Source: Candidatus Firestoneibacteriota bacterium (GTDB taxonomy: Bacteria; Oederibacteriota; JAAXVQ01). From it: a stretch of 8,919 bases of DNA. The stretch covers positions 17,470 through 26,388 of the forward strand of contig JAAXVQ010000001.1 in the NCBI GenBank assembly GCA_013335425.1, written 5' to 3'. Shown here one piece after another: positions 1 through 6,204 of this stretch; position 1 is the stretch's first letter, and each line of letters opens with the position of its first letter. The position numbers were made by a program, and so were the translations under genes. The notes below the pieces were generated by a model, which did no database searches, had not been told where the DNA came from, and saw nothing but the letters and a program-made list of their open reading frames with translations.

Positions 1-120
1 GGGCATGTGCTGGTCGAGGATCGTCAGGCCGAAGGGCCGCTGGTCCTGGGCCGCCCGACGCAGTGTCTCCAGTGCCGCGGTTCCGGACTTGACGCCCACG
101 GCCTGGAAAGCTTGTCTGTC
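1..120 (-). CDS. Response-regulator receiver (REC) domain fragment, truncated at both ends
   Basis: Read on the minus strand in the frame whose last codon covers bases 1-3, this stretch gives a recognisable receiver-domain core. It contains the segment V-K-S-G-T-A-A-L-E-T-L, matching the family pattern (a/v)xSGxxALexL. This is followed by F-G-L-T-I-L-D-Q-H-M-P, matching the beta3 strand with the phospho-acceptor Asp and the conserved Met-Pro after it. The wording resembles REC domains of hybrid histidine kinases. Similarity begins around F (bases 106-108); upstream of that the frame stays open but no longer looks like a receiver domain. The gene runs out of the window at base 1, so the output or kinase part is unseen. 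It has no start of its own and butts against the CCA-enzyme fragment on the other strand, which suggests an artificial or recombinant junction. The identification rests on motifs only. Confidence 0.6.
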
Positions 121-121
121 G

Positions 122-520
122 CGTTTTCCTTGGCCGCGCGCCTGGGTGGAAAAGCTGCAGTATCAAAAAAATCAGGCAGGCAACCTCATCAAGGCGCTAT
201 CCGGGCGCAGCCCAATGTCGCCTGTCCAAGTGGTCGGGTATATGGACCCCTGTCCGGTTGAGAACCTGATTTTTTTGTCGGCTCGCTATCCCGGAACTCT
301 TTTGGCGCGCAGAGTGCGGGGCTACCTGCGGCAATGGTCGAAAGTTCAACCGGTTTTAACCGGGGAAGATTTGAAAGCCCTGGGTTATGCGCCCGGCCAA
401 GGGTTCGGCAAAATGTTGCGGGCTTTGCGCCAGGGGCGTTTGGAAGGCAAGCTGCATACCCGCGCTCAGGAGAAACAATATTTGCGTGAGAAATTTCCTC
501 GGACGAACCAGGATCAATAG
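122..520 (+). CDS. CCA tRNA nucleotidyltransferase / poly(A) polymerase family, C-terminal fragment
   Basis: This is the C-terminal RNA-binding end of a class II CCA-adding enzyme, which adds or repairs the 3' CCA of tRNA in the cytoplasm. The diagnostic part is near the end: P-V-L-T-G-E-D-L-K-A-L-G-Y-A-P-G-Q, then G-K-M-L-R-A-L-R-Q-G-R-L-E-G and T-R-A-Q-E. This matches the family pattern LTGxDLxxLGxxPGPxxGxiLxxLxxaxLdGxixtreeE. It is preceded by a helical stretch (P-V-E-N-L-I-F-L-S-A-R-Y) typical of the same domain. The nucleotidyltransferase head with its catalytic DxD and the HD-like middle are absent. The same frame is open back to an ATG at base 5, but bases 1-120 look like a gene on the other strand, so that ATG is not a credible start. 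Convincing similarity begins at about base 140 (W-V-E-K-L). Treat the 5' boundary as a junction, not a start codon. Confidence 0.75.
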   Translation, partial: RFPWPRAWVEKLQYQKNQAGNLIKALSGRSPMSPVQVVGYMDPCPVENLIFLSARYPGTLLARRVRGYLRQWSKVQPVLTGEDLKALGYAPGQGFGKMLRALRQGRLEGKLHTRAQEKQYLREKFPRTNQDQ

Positions 521-616
521 GGCGCGACGGGGGCCAAGGCCCGCCAACGGGTGAGATGAAACGCTTGGGGTGATGAAAGGTCTTACCGATACTTTTTATG
601 CGTTGGGTCTTTATGC

Positions 617-645
617 TTGTTATTTAGGCGGCGCGTTATTATAAT
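617..645 (+). promoter_or_regulatory. Sigma70-type promoter for the surface-protein/PorV operon
   Basis: A TTGTTA hexamer (617-622) and a perfect TATAAT (640-645) are separated by 17 bases, which is the optimal spacing. Transcription would begin near 652, leaving a leader of about 30 bases before the first gene. The leader is A/T-rich in an otherwise GC-rich context. No operator-like inverted repeat was seen over it. Confidence 0.7.
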
Positions 646-667
646 GAACCAAAATTTAATTAAACCC

Positions 668-677
668 AAGGGGTGAT
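668..677 (+). promoter_or_regulatory. Ribosome binding site that decides a TTG start
   Basis: AAGGGGTGAT is a strong match to the anti-SD complement AAGGAGGTGAT. The GTG at 673 lies inside this site and cannot be efficiently used with it. The TTG at 682 is 4 bases after the site, follows it at normal spacing, and begins a clean signal peptide (M-K-K-F-L-T-V-L). The TTG at 682 is therefore preferred over the GTG. Confidence 0.65.
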
Positions 678-681
678 TAAC

Positions 682-2409
682 TTGAAAAAATTCCTGACGG
701 TTTTATTTTTTGTTTTTGTAGGTCTGCCGCCCGCGTACGGGTCCGATTATTTTGTCTTTGACGTAACGGCCAACACGATTTTGGCGGGCAGTTCCTTCAC
801 GGTCGACATCAGCGCCAAAGACAGCCTCACCAATTTGAATGATCCCGCCTACACGGGACGAACGGCTTATCTGTCCGCTTCTTCGGGTCCGGGGACGTTT
901 ACGCCCGCGACCCCGATCATGTTTACCGGCGGGAGCGCCTCGGGGATCAGCATTGTGCTCTACGGCGCCGGATCGATTAATTTAACCGTGACCGACGGGG
1001 TCTACAACACCATCACCAGTGTGGCCGGTTGGCGGCGCGTGATGCCCCAGACCGCCCAGAGCGTCATGGTTTTACATCACAGTTCAGAGATTCAGGAGTA
1101 TCTCACCCCGGGGAAATTGACGGGCCCGGGTTTTGAGGAAGTTCATGGTTATGTCGGGGTTACCCTCAGCTCCGGCATACCCGTGGCCGTCAGCATCTGT
1201 TCGGTGGATCAATATCATAACGTGGTGACCGGAACGGCCTGCCACTTTAACTTCCTGTGCAACGGCCCGCATGATTTTGACGCGGACACGGTGACGGGCT
1301 TCGCTTCCTGGATTTGGACTCCGACCGTGCTTTCCGATACGCCGGAACAGCAGGATTTCACCAATTGGTCCGTGACTTGGTACAGCAGCCCGGGTTATCC
1401 TCCGGTGATCAATGGACGCAACTATATTTTTGTTCCCTCGGTTTGCTATTTGTGGACCGAGGCGGCACCGTCGAGCGTGGTGGCCAACGTGCCTTTCTTT
1501 TTAACCGTGACGGCCACCACCAACAGTGACCGTAACTCCGCCATAGCTGCCTGGGTGAATTATGATTTTGCCCTCAATCCCAAGCAATACTACGTCATTA
1601 ATTCCCCGGGGCGGGGGTCTTTGGTGCCCGGCTACCTTCGTTTGAACAATGGGGTGGGATACGCCACCTGCACGTATAAAGTTGCGGAGACCATTGAGAT
1701 CGTGCCAACAATCAGCGATACTAGTGCGGTAGGCAAAACGTTTAAGACCGGAGGTTATGCGCCGATAAACATCCTGCCGGCGGCGCCGGCATCCATGTCC
1801 GTGGCCGTGACCCCGGCCAATATCCAGGCACAGAAAACTGCGACGCTGCTGGTGACGGTTCGGGACGTTTACCAAAACGTGGTTCCGGGTGTCGTGGTGA
1901 ATTTTGAAAAGACCGCGGGGTCCGCGGACGCTTCCGTTTCTCCGTCCCAGGTCACGACCGATACCAACGGGGTGGCCACGGCTACCTTCCGCGGCGGCAT
2001 CATCAATGAAATCGCTACGATTCGTATGACGGTGGGTACGGTTTCCCAGACGACGGATATCCGCATTTCCGTGGCGCCCCCCTCGGGCGGGGAAATGATC
2101 AATTACCCCAACCCCTTCAATCCCAACAACCAAAAAACTTCCATCAATTATTATCTGAAGGACGCCTCCAAAGTGGAAATCAGGATTTACGATGCTTTTG
2201 GGCGCGTGGTGTTAAGCCGCACCTTGAGTCCGGGAGAAGGTTCCGGAGATTTCTTCAATGCCACGGTCGCCGGCGGCGCCAGTTTCATGTGGGACGGGCG
2301 CAACGGGGAAGGGCATATGGTGGGCAACGGGATATATACGGTCAAGGTGACGGCCAGAAACAGCGTTGAAATGCAGAAATTTACTCGCCGCGTGGGGGTG
2401 TTGAAATGA
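682..2409 (+). CDS. Secreted multidomain Ig-like surface protein with FlgD-like / T9SS-type-A-like C-terminal domain
   Basis: A 575-residue exported protein of unknown specific role. Residues 1-21 form a classic signal peptide (K-K, a hydrophobic core, then A-Y-G-S). Residues about 22-120 resemble a bacterial Ig-like/invasin-type beta domain (F-T-V-D-I-S-A-K-D, then F-T-G-G-S-A-S). Residues about 125-365 are a beta-rich middle I do not recognise; several cysteines lie there. Residues about 369-466 are a good Big_1 (invasin/intimin-type) domain: V-T-P-A-N-I-Q, V-R-D-V-Y-Q-N-V-V-P-G, then T-D-T-N-G-V-A-T-A-T-F. Residues about 472-575 are a FlgD-Ig/type-A sorting-like domain: Y-P-N-P-F-N-P, I-R-I-Y-D-A-F-G-R, W-D-G-R-N and G-N-G-I-Y-T-V-K-V. 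This tail is found on cell-surface proteins of FCB and related phyla and in T9SS cargo. It is the first gene after the 617-645 promoter and overlaps the next gene by ATGA, so the two are probably translationally coupled. Domain folds are inferred from motifs. Confidence 0.85.
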   Translation: MKKFLTVLFFVFVGLPPAYGSDYFVFDVTANTILAGSSFTVDISAKDSLTNLNDPAYTGRTAYLSASSGPGTFTPATPIMFTGGSASGISIVLYGAGSINLTVTDGVYNTITSVAGWRRVMPQTAQSVMVLHHSSEIQEYLTPGKLTGPGFEEVHGYVGVTLSSGIPVAVSICSVDQYHNVVTGTACHFNFLCNGPHDFDADTVTGFASWIWTPTVLSDTPEQQDFTNWSVTWYSSPGYPPVINGRNYIFVPSVCYLWTEAAPSSVVANVPFFLTVTATTNSDRNSAIAAWVNYDFALNPKQYYVINSPGRGSLVPGYLRLNNGVGYATCTYKVAETIEIVPTISDTSAVGKTFKTGGYAPINILPAAPASMSVAVTPANIQAQKTATLLVTVRDVYQNVVPGVVVNFEKTAGSADASVSPSQVTTDTNGVATATFRGGIINEIATIRMTVGTVSQTTDIRISVAPPSGGEMINYPNPFNPNNQKTSINYYLKDASKVEIRIYDAFGRVVLSRTLSPGEGSGDFFNATVAGGASFMWDGRNGEGHMVGNGIYTVKVTARNSVEMQKFTRRVGVLK

Positions 2410-3671
2410 CGGGCCTGAACATGCGCAAGCGCGTTCTGATCGGATTGCTGGCTGTCTTGGGTCTGTGGTTGCCGGGGGCGCAAATGATTTTTGCCGCCGA
2501 CGGCGATGCCGGCCAAGCGGGCGCGTTTTTAACTTACGGTGCCGGAGCCAGGGCCATGGGTATGGGGCGTGCTTTCGTGGGCTTGGCCGACGACGCCACG
2601 GCCGTGTATTGGAATCCGGGCGGTTTGGCCAACGTGGCCCAGAACCAGGTCATTTTACAGCACACCACCCTGATCGATTCCAATGCGTATGACTATGTCG
2701 GATATGACCAGATTTTTCCGACCATCGGAACCCTCGGGGTCGGTTTGGTGATGCTCAATCAACCGGAAGCGGAATTCCGCGACTCTTATGATGTGGTGGG
2801 GAGCAGTTTTAAAAATCAGGAAATCGGTTTTTTGATTGGGTTCGGGACGGATATAACCACTTCTTTGGCCGCCGGCGCCACGTTGAAAGTCGTCAGTCAA
2901 ACGCTGATGGGTTCGTCGGGAGCGGGTTTTGGCTTGGATGTGGGTTTGATGTATCATCCCTATCCCATGCTTAACATCGGGTTGGCGTTCCAGAACTTGG
3001 TGGCACCGCAGATCAAGCTTAAAGACGACGCGGAACATTACCCCTTGAACTTGGTTTTCGGCGTAGGCTCGAAATTTTTCGGAGACACATTGAAAGTGGA
3101 TCTCGATGTTTCCAAAAGTTCGGAGCAAAATTCGCTCAAGCCCCGTTTGGGCTTGGAAGATTCCCCCATCCCGGATCTTTTCCTGCGGGCAGGCATCGAC
3201 GATACGGAAATCGGGCTGGGGGCCGGTTACCGGTATGCCGGGTTCCAATTGGATTATGCTTTGGGGCTTCAAGCCGTGGAAATGATGCACAAAATCGCCC
3301 TGTCGTATTACTTTGGCGGTTTTGAACTCAAGGCTATTGCCGATCCGCCCAGCTTTTCCCCGGTCGGGGTTAACAAGGTTACGGTGATCAAATTATCCTG
3401 CCAGACCAAGTTTGAAATCCGTTTCTGGGATGTCCAGATCCGGAATGAAACAAACGCGGTGGTTAAAAAATATTCAGGAGAAGGTTTTCCTCCGGACCAT
3501 CTGATTTGGGATGGGCTTTTAGACAACACCAATCCCATGCCTGACGGAAAATATAAGGTTCAATTGACGGTGGTGGATGCCAACGGGCAAACCAAGCATT
3601 CGTCGGAGTTCTCGGTGGCGGTACAGAGTCTTTTGCCGTTGGGTGTTTCGCCCGTGGAGTTGACCGAGTAG
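2406..3671 (+). CDS. PorV/PorQ-family (UPF0164) outer-membrane barrel with C-terminal FlgD-like domain
   Basis: A 421-residue protein. Residues 1-31 are a signal peptide (R-K-R, then a Leu-rich core, ending I-F-A-A). The mature N terminus carries the family hallmark G-A-G-A-R-A-M-G-M-G-R-A-F-V-G, then D-D-A-T-A-V-Y-W-N-P-G-G-L, as in PorV/PorQ proteins related to FadL-type barrels. Alternating strands continue to about residue 305 and end in H-K-I-A-L-S-Y-Y-F. Unlike a simple barrel it has an extra C-terminal domain at about 310-405: F-S-P-V-G-V-N, W-D-V-Q-I-R-N, L-I-W-D-G-L-L-D and D-G-K-Y-K-V-Q-L. This resembles the FlgD-Ig fold at the end of the upstream protein. The start at 2406 is supported by GGGGGTG at 2394-2400 with 5-base spacing; a second in-frame ATG at 2421 is possible. 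In the family, PorV is a T9SS outer-membrane shuttle protein. Its role here, perhaps as partner of the upstream cargo, is inferred. Confidence 0.85.
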   Translation: MTGLNMRKRVLIGLLAVLGLWLPGAQMIFAADGDAGQAGAFLTYGAGARAMGMGRAFVGLADDATAVYWNPGGLANVAQNQVILQHTTLIDSNAYDYVGYDQIFPTIGTLGVGLVMLNQPEAEFRDSYDVVGSSFKNQEIGFLIGFGTDITTSLAAGATLKVVSQTLMGSSGAGFGLDVGLMYHPYPMLNIGLAFQNLVAPQIKLKDDAEHYPLNLVFGVGSKFFGDTLKVDLDVSKSSEQNSLKPRLGLEDSPIPDLFLRAGIDDTEIGLGAGYRYAGFQLDYALGLQAVEMMHKIALSYYFGGFELKAIADPPSFSPVGVNKVTVIKLSCQTKFEIRFWDVQIRNETNAVVKKYSGEGFPPDHLIWDGLLDNTNPMPDGKYKVQLTVVDANGQTKHSSEFSVAVQSLLPLGVSPVELTE

Positions 3672-3736
3672 TTAACTGTAAAAGGTTATTTTAAAGGCGA
3701 ATAGTATTTTTGAAATTATTTGGGAACTTTATATGT

Positions 3737-3765
3737 TTGACACGATTCCAACATAATGTTAAAAT
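3737..3765 (+). promoter_or_regulatory. Strong sigma70-type promoter for the HAMP protein gene
   Basis: A perfect TTGACA (3737-3742), a 17-base spacer and TAAAAT (3760-3765) lie in the A/T-rich gap 3672-3830 between the first operon and the HAMP gene. Transcription would start near 3772, giving a leader of about 60 bases that ends in a strong SD. I saw no terminator for the upstream operon in this gap. Confidence 0.75.
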
Positions 3766-3814
3766 TTGCAACGATAGATAATTATTAATCTGACAAGAAA
3801 CCTACGAAGGCATA

Positions 3815-3825
3815 AAAAGGGGAGG
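3815..3825 (+). promoter_or_regulatory. Strong ribosome binding site for the HAMP protein
   Basis: AAAAGGGGAGG ends 5 bases before the ATG at 3831. It is one of the best SD matches in the window and, with the consensus promoter, predicts high expression. Confidence 0.75.
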
Positions 3826-3830
3826 CGAAT

Positions 3831-4415
3831 ATGGCTCAGCCGCAGCAACCGCAACCGCATCAGGGTCCGGCTTTTAAACGTAAACAGATTTATATCAATA
3901 TGGACCTGCAATTTAAATATTCACTTATTTTGGTTTTTACTATGTTTATCGAAATGGTGATCGTGGGTGTGGCGTTGCTTTACGTTTTTTCCCAACCGAA
4001 ACCCGATATTCCGGGAGCCAATATTTATTTCATATATAAAGCGGTTTTGGCCATCATTATTTTCCTGACCCTCTGCAATATCACCGTCGGCGTCTATATG
4101 TCTCATAAAGTGGCCGGGCCTTTGTTTCGTTTCGTCATGTGCGCCCGGGAAGTGGCCAACGGGAATTTGAAAATTCAGGTCAACCTGCGCAAGGGGGACG
4201 AATTGCGCGAACTCGAATCCGCCTTCAATGACATGACCGAAAAGCTGCGGGGCGTGGTGCGCGAGGAACGCAAACAACTCGAGGACATGGCGGCGGCCGC
4301 GGCTTTGATTGAAACTGAGATCAACAAAGCCAAGGTGGACAAGGACAAGGTGCTTGAGGAAGTGAAGTTCATCAAGGAAACGGCTCCGAAGATTTATAAT
4401 CATTTCAACTCGTAG
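3831..4415 (+). CDS. Two-helix membrane protein with HAMP domain and cytoplasmic coiled coil, no output domain
   Basis: A 194-residue inner-membrane protein. Residues 1-28 are a Gln/Pro-rich, basic, cytoplasmic N terminus (A-Q-P-Q-Q-P-Q-P-H-Q). Residues 30-53 and 65-90 are hydrophobic helices separated by only about 11 residues (Q-P-K-P-D-I-P-G-A-N), so there is almost no periplasmic sensor domain. Residues 91-142 fit a HAMP domain: H-K-V-A-G-P-L-F-R, then V-A-N-G-N-L, L-R-K-G-D-E-L-R-E-L and F-N-D-M, with the conserved Pro97 and the Asp-Glu pair. Residues about 143-186 are a charged heptad-like helix. It has no histidine kinase, cyclase or methyl-accepting signalling domain. HAMP modules pass on conformational change, so it may be an adaptor for a separate kinase or a structural membrane protein. 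Its own strong promoter and SD mark it as separately controlled from the operon before it. Function unknown. Confidence 0.8.
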   Translation: MAQPQQPQPHQGPAFKRKQIYINMDLQFKYSLILVFTMFIEMVIVGVALLYVFSQPKPDIPGANIYFIYKAVLAIIIFLTLCNITVGVYMSHKVAGPLFRFVMCAREVANGNLKIQVNLRKGDELRELESAFNDMTEKLRGVVREERKQLEDMAAAAALIETEINKAKVDKDKVLEEVKFIKETAPKIYNHFNS

Positions 4416-4445
4416 GTGATTGCTTCGGAGGTTTGGTTCCTGTTG

Positions 4446-4498
4446 TAAACCGTGCCGGGTGATTGCTGCCGGGCCCGGCAGGGGTTTTAATCGTTTTA
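4446..4498 (+). terminator. GC-rich hairpin with T tract, probable rho-independent terminator or attenuator
   Basis: The perfect palindrome TGCCGGGCCCGGCA (4467-4480) is followed by GGGGTTTTAATCGTTTT. An extra upstream copy of TGCCGGG (4453-4459) can pair with the same CCCGGCA (4474-4480) with a 14-base loop, and this alternative stem is extended by AAACC (4447-4451) against GGTTT (4483-4487). The position 30-80 bases after the HAMP stop fits termination. No clear promoter was seen between this hairpin and the next gene, so partial read-through (attenuation) is likely. Confidence 0.5.
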
Positions 4499-4525
4499 AG
4501 AAGCAGGGGAAGGCAACTTAATCCG

Positions 4526-4533
4526 TGAGGTGA
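4526..4533 (+). promoter_or_regulatory. Ribosome binding site that decides the start of the second barrel gene
   Basis: TGAGGTGA lies 5 bases before the ATG at 4539. The in-frame GTG at 4530 is inside the SD itself, so it is a false start, the same situation as at 668-677. The ATG at 4539 begins a proper signal peptide. Confidence 0.65.
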
Positions 4534-4538
4534 AGGTC

Positions 4539-6167
4539 ATGATCAAACGGATCCTGTTCGTAGGCTGCGGGCTGTGCCTGGCGGCGAGTTCAGTATGGGC
4601 GACAGGAGCCGGGACTACCAGCGCCAACTTTCTAAAGGCCGGGCAGGGCGTCCGCCCCATTGCCATGGGAGAGACCTATATTGCCGAGGGTGACGGGCTG
4701 GACACGCTTTACTGGAATCCGGCCGGCTTGGAACAATTGGCTTCCCCCACCGCGGCTTTCACGCACAGTTTTTGGTTCCAGGACATTGGGACCGAGTATT
4801 TCGCCTTCGGCATGCCGTTGGGTCCCTTGGGAGCATTGGGCGGGGGCTTGACGTTCATGCATGCCGGCAGCATCGATCAAACCACGGAAGACAGCTTCGG
4901 AAATTACGCCGGCACCAACGGCACCGCCTCGGCCGGCAGTTTCGCGTTTATCGGCACCTATGCCCAAAAATTATCCCACCTGATGCTCATCCAAAGCGAA
5001 TTTTTTCAGAACGTGCTGGTGGGGGCCAGTTTGCGGTTGCTTAACGAAACCGTGGCCGACAAGTCCGTGGTCGGGGGCGGCGTGGACGTCGGTGCGCTTT
5101 GGCGTCAAACCGAGGAGATCAAACCTACGGAGATCACCACCGCCAACGGAGCCCGGCTGCAGGAAGGCGCGGCTTTCGGACTGCGCGACCGCGGTTGGCG
5201 TTTGGGTTTGACCGCCCAAAACCTGGGTGCCACCACCGACAGCCTGATGCCCATGAACTTTCGGGCCGGCGCCGGGTATGTGGCGCAGGATTTGTTTTCC
5301 CCCAACGGCCGCGGCACTTTGGCTGCGGACGTGCTGATCCCCATCGACAATGCGGTTAAAATCAGCCTGGGCGCCGAGTATGCCCATATCAGCGAAGACA
5401 CGGAGTTTGCCGTGCGCGGCGGTTATAAGATTGGGCCCGAGATTGCCGAACTGGATTCCACAGCCGGGGTTACCGCCGGGGTGGGCGTTGCCATTCAGGC
5501 AGCTCTGATCCGCTACCAGGTCGATTACGCGTTCGTACCCTATGGGGAACTGGGCATGACCCACCGCGCTTCGTTGACCCTGGCTTTTTTGCCCAGCCCC
5601 AATGTGGTCCGCGCTGTGGAAACCGCTCCCCGGGTGGTTGCGCCTTTGAAAACCGAACCTCCGGCGGCTGCGCCGGTGGAAACAGCTAAGACCGCTCCGG
5701 CGGCTGAAAAGCCGAGGAACGAAACGCCGGCGGCCGCGGCGGCACCCGTATCGACAGCAATTGCCGCTCCCGTCCCAACGCCGGTCGCTGTCGCCGTTAA
5801 GACCGATGCCAAGCCGGATGCGGATCAGCTTTTCCGTGATGCGTTGGAACGCCTGCAAAACCGCATCAAGGTGGGCTTGACGCCCGGCATTGAGTTTAAA
5901 AAAGGCGAAAGCGTTTTTTCGGACAAATCCAAAGCAGCCCTGGATCAAGTCGGCAAACTCTTGGAACGCTATCCGAAAACCCTCCTGGTGGTCGTCGGGT
6001 ATGATGCCGACAAGGCGCTGGCTCAGGCGCGCGGCGCAGCCGCGGCCAAATACTTGACCATGAATTTCCGCATCAACGCCGACAACATCGTGATTAAGAC
6101 CGGTGATCCGGCCAAAGTTGTGAAGAATTCATCCGTTACCTTTGAAGCTGCAACTGCCGGCCAATGA
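4539..6167 (+). CDS. PorV/PorQ-like outer-membrane barrel fused to an OmpA-like C-terminal domain
   Basis: A 542-residue exported protein. Residues 1-21 are a signal peptide (I-K-R-I-L-F, a Gly/Cys/Ala-rich core, V-W-A-T). The mature start has the PorV/UPF0164 signature: A-N-F-L-K-A-G-Q-G-V-R-P-I-A-M-G-E, then D-T-L-Y-W-N-P-A-G-L-E-Q. Barrel-like strands run to about residue 350. Residues about 356-430 are an Ala/Pro/Val-rich, low-complexity linker of the kind that spans periplasm. Residues about 445-530 look OmpA-like: I-E-F-K-K-G-E-S-V-F, a helix L-D-Q-V-G-K-L-L-E-R-Y-P-K-T, V-V-V-G-Y-D-A-D, then L-A-Q-A-R-G-A-A-A-A-K-Y-L. OmpA domains bind peptidoglycan; here the G-H-T-D motif is G-Y-D-A-D and about seven residues before the conserved Arg are missing, so binding is uncertain. 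The gene is 37 bases upstream of the propeller gene and probably co-transcribed with it. Confidence 0.82.
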   Translation: MIKRILFVGCGLCLAASSVWATGAGTTSANFLKAGQGVRPIAMGETYIAEGDGLDTLYWNPAGLEQLASPTAAFTHSFWFQDIGTEYFAFGMPLGPLGALGGGLTFMHAGSIDQTTEDSFGNYAGTNGTASAGSFAFIGTYAQKLSHLMLIQSEFFQNVLVGASLRLLNETVADKSVVGGGVDVGALWRQTEEIKPTEITTANGARLQEGAAFGLRDRGWRLGLTAQNLGATTDSLMPMNFRAGAGYVAQDLFSPNGRGTLAADVLIPIDNAVKISLGAEYAHISEDTEFAVRGGYKIGPEIAELDSTAGVTAGVGVAIQAALIRYQVDYAFVPYGELGMTHRASLTLAFLPSPNVVRAVETAPRVVAPLKTEPPAAAPVETAKTAPAAEKPRNETPAAAAAPVSTAIAAPVPTPVAVAVKTDAKPDADQLFRDALERLQNRIKVGLTPGIEFKKGESVFSDKSKAALDQVGKLLERYPKTLLVVVGYDADKALAQARGAAAAKYLTMNFRINADNIVIKTGDPAKVVKNSSVTFEAATAGQ

Positions 6168-6190
6168 CGGCTGGGCGAGAAAATTCTGCC

Positions 6191-6197
6191 AAGGGGA
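6191..6197 (+). promoter_or_regulatory. Ribosome binding site for the propeller protein
   Basis: AAGGGGA lies 7 bases before the ATG at 6205. An in-frame ATG at 6142 also exists but overlaps the end of the previous gene, has no SD, and would put a hydrophilic 21-residue extension before the signal peptide. The ATG at 6205 is therefore preferred. Confidence 0.65.
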
Positions 6198-6204
6198 TGA
6201 GCGC

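Noticed and set aside
7..261. Plus-strand open frame at the left end as an intact small gene
   Set aside because: Its first half is the complement of the receiver-domain fragment and its second half overlaps the CCA-enzyme frame; no family motif is seen.
521..616. Possible cyclic-di-GMP (GEMM) riboswitch before the first operon
   Set aside because: The stretch has a short GGGC/GCCC hairpin and a GGTCTTACCGA string, but lacks the conserved core strings of that riboswitch, and it lies upstream of the promoter at 617-645 so would not be in that transcript.
4971..5948. Long minus-strand open frame opposite the second barrel gene (and similar ones at 1501-2133, 2655-3290 and 7477-8097)
   Set aside because: They lie wholly antisense to well-supported genes, have His/Gly/Arg-rich composition typical of GC-rich shadow frames, and show no domain motifs or ribosome binding sites.
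6142..6204. Upstream ATG extension of the propeller protein
   Set aside because: It overlaps the previous gene, lacks an SD, and would bury the signal peptide behind 21 hydrophilic residues.
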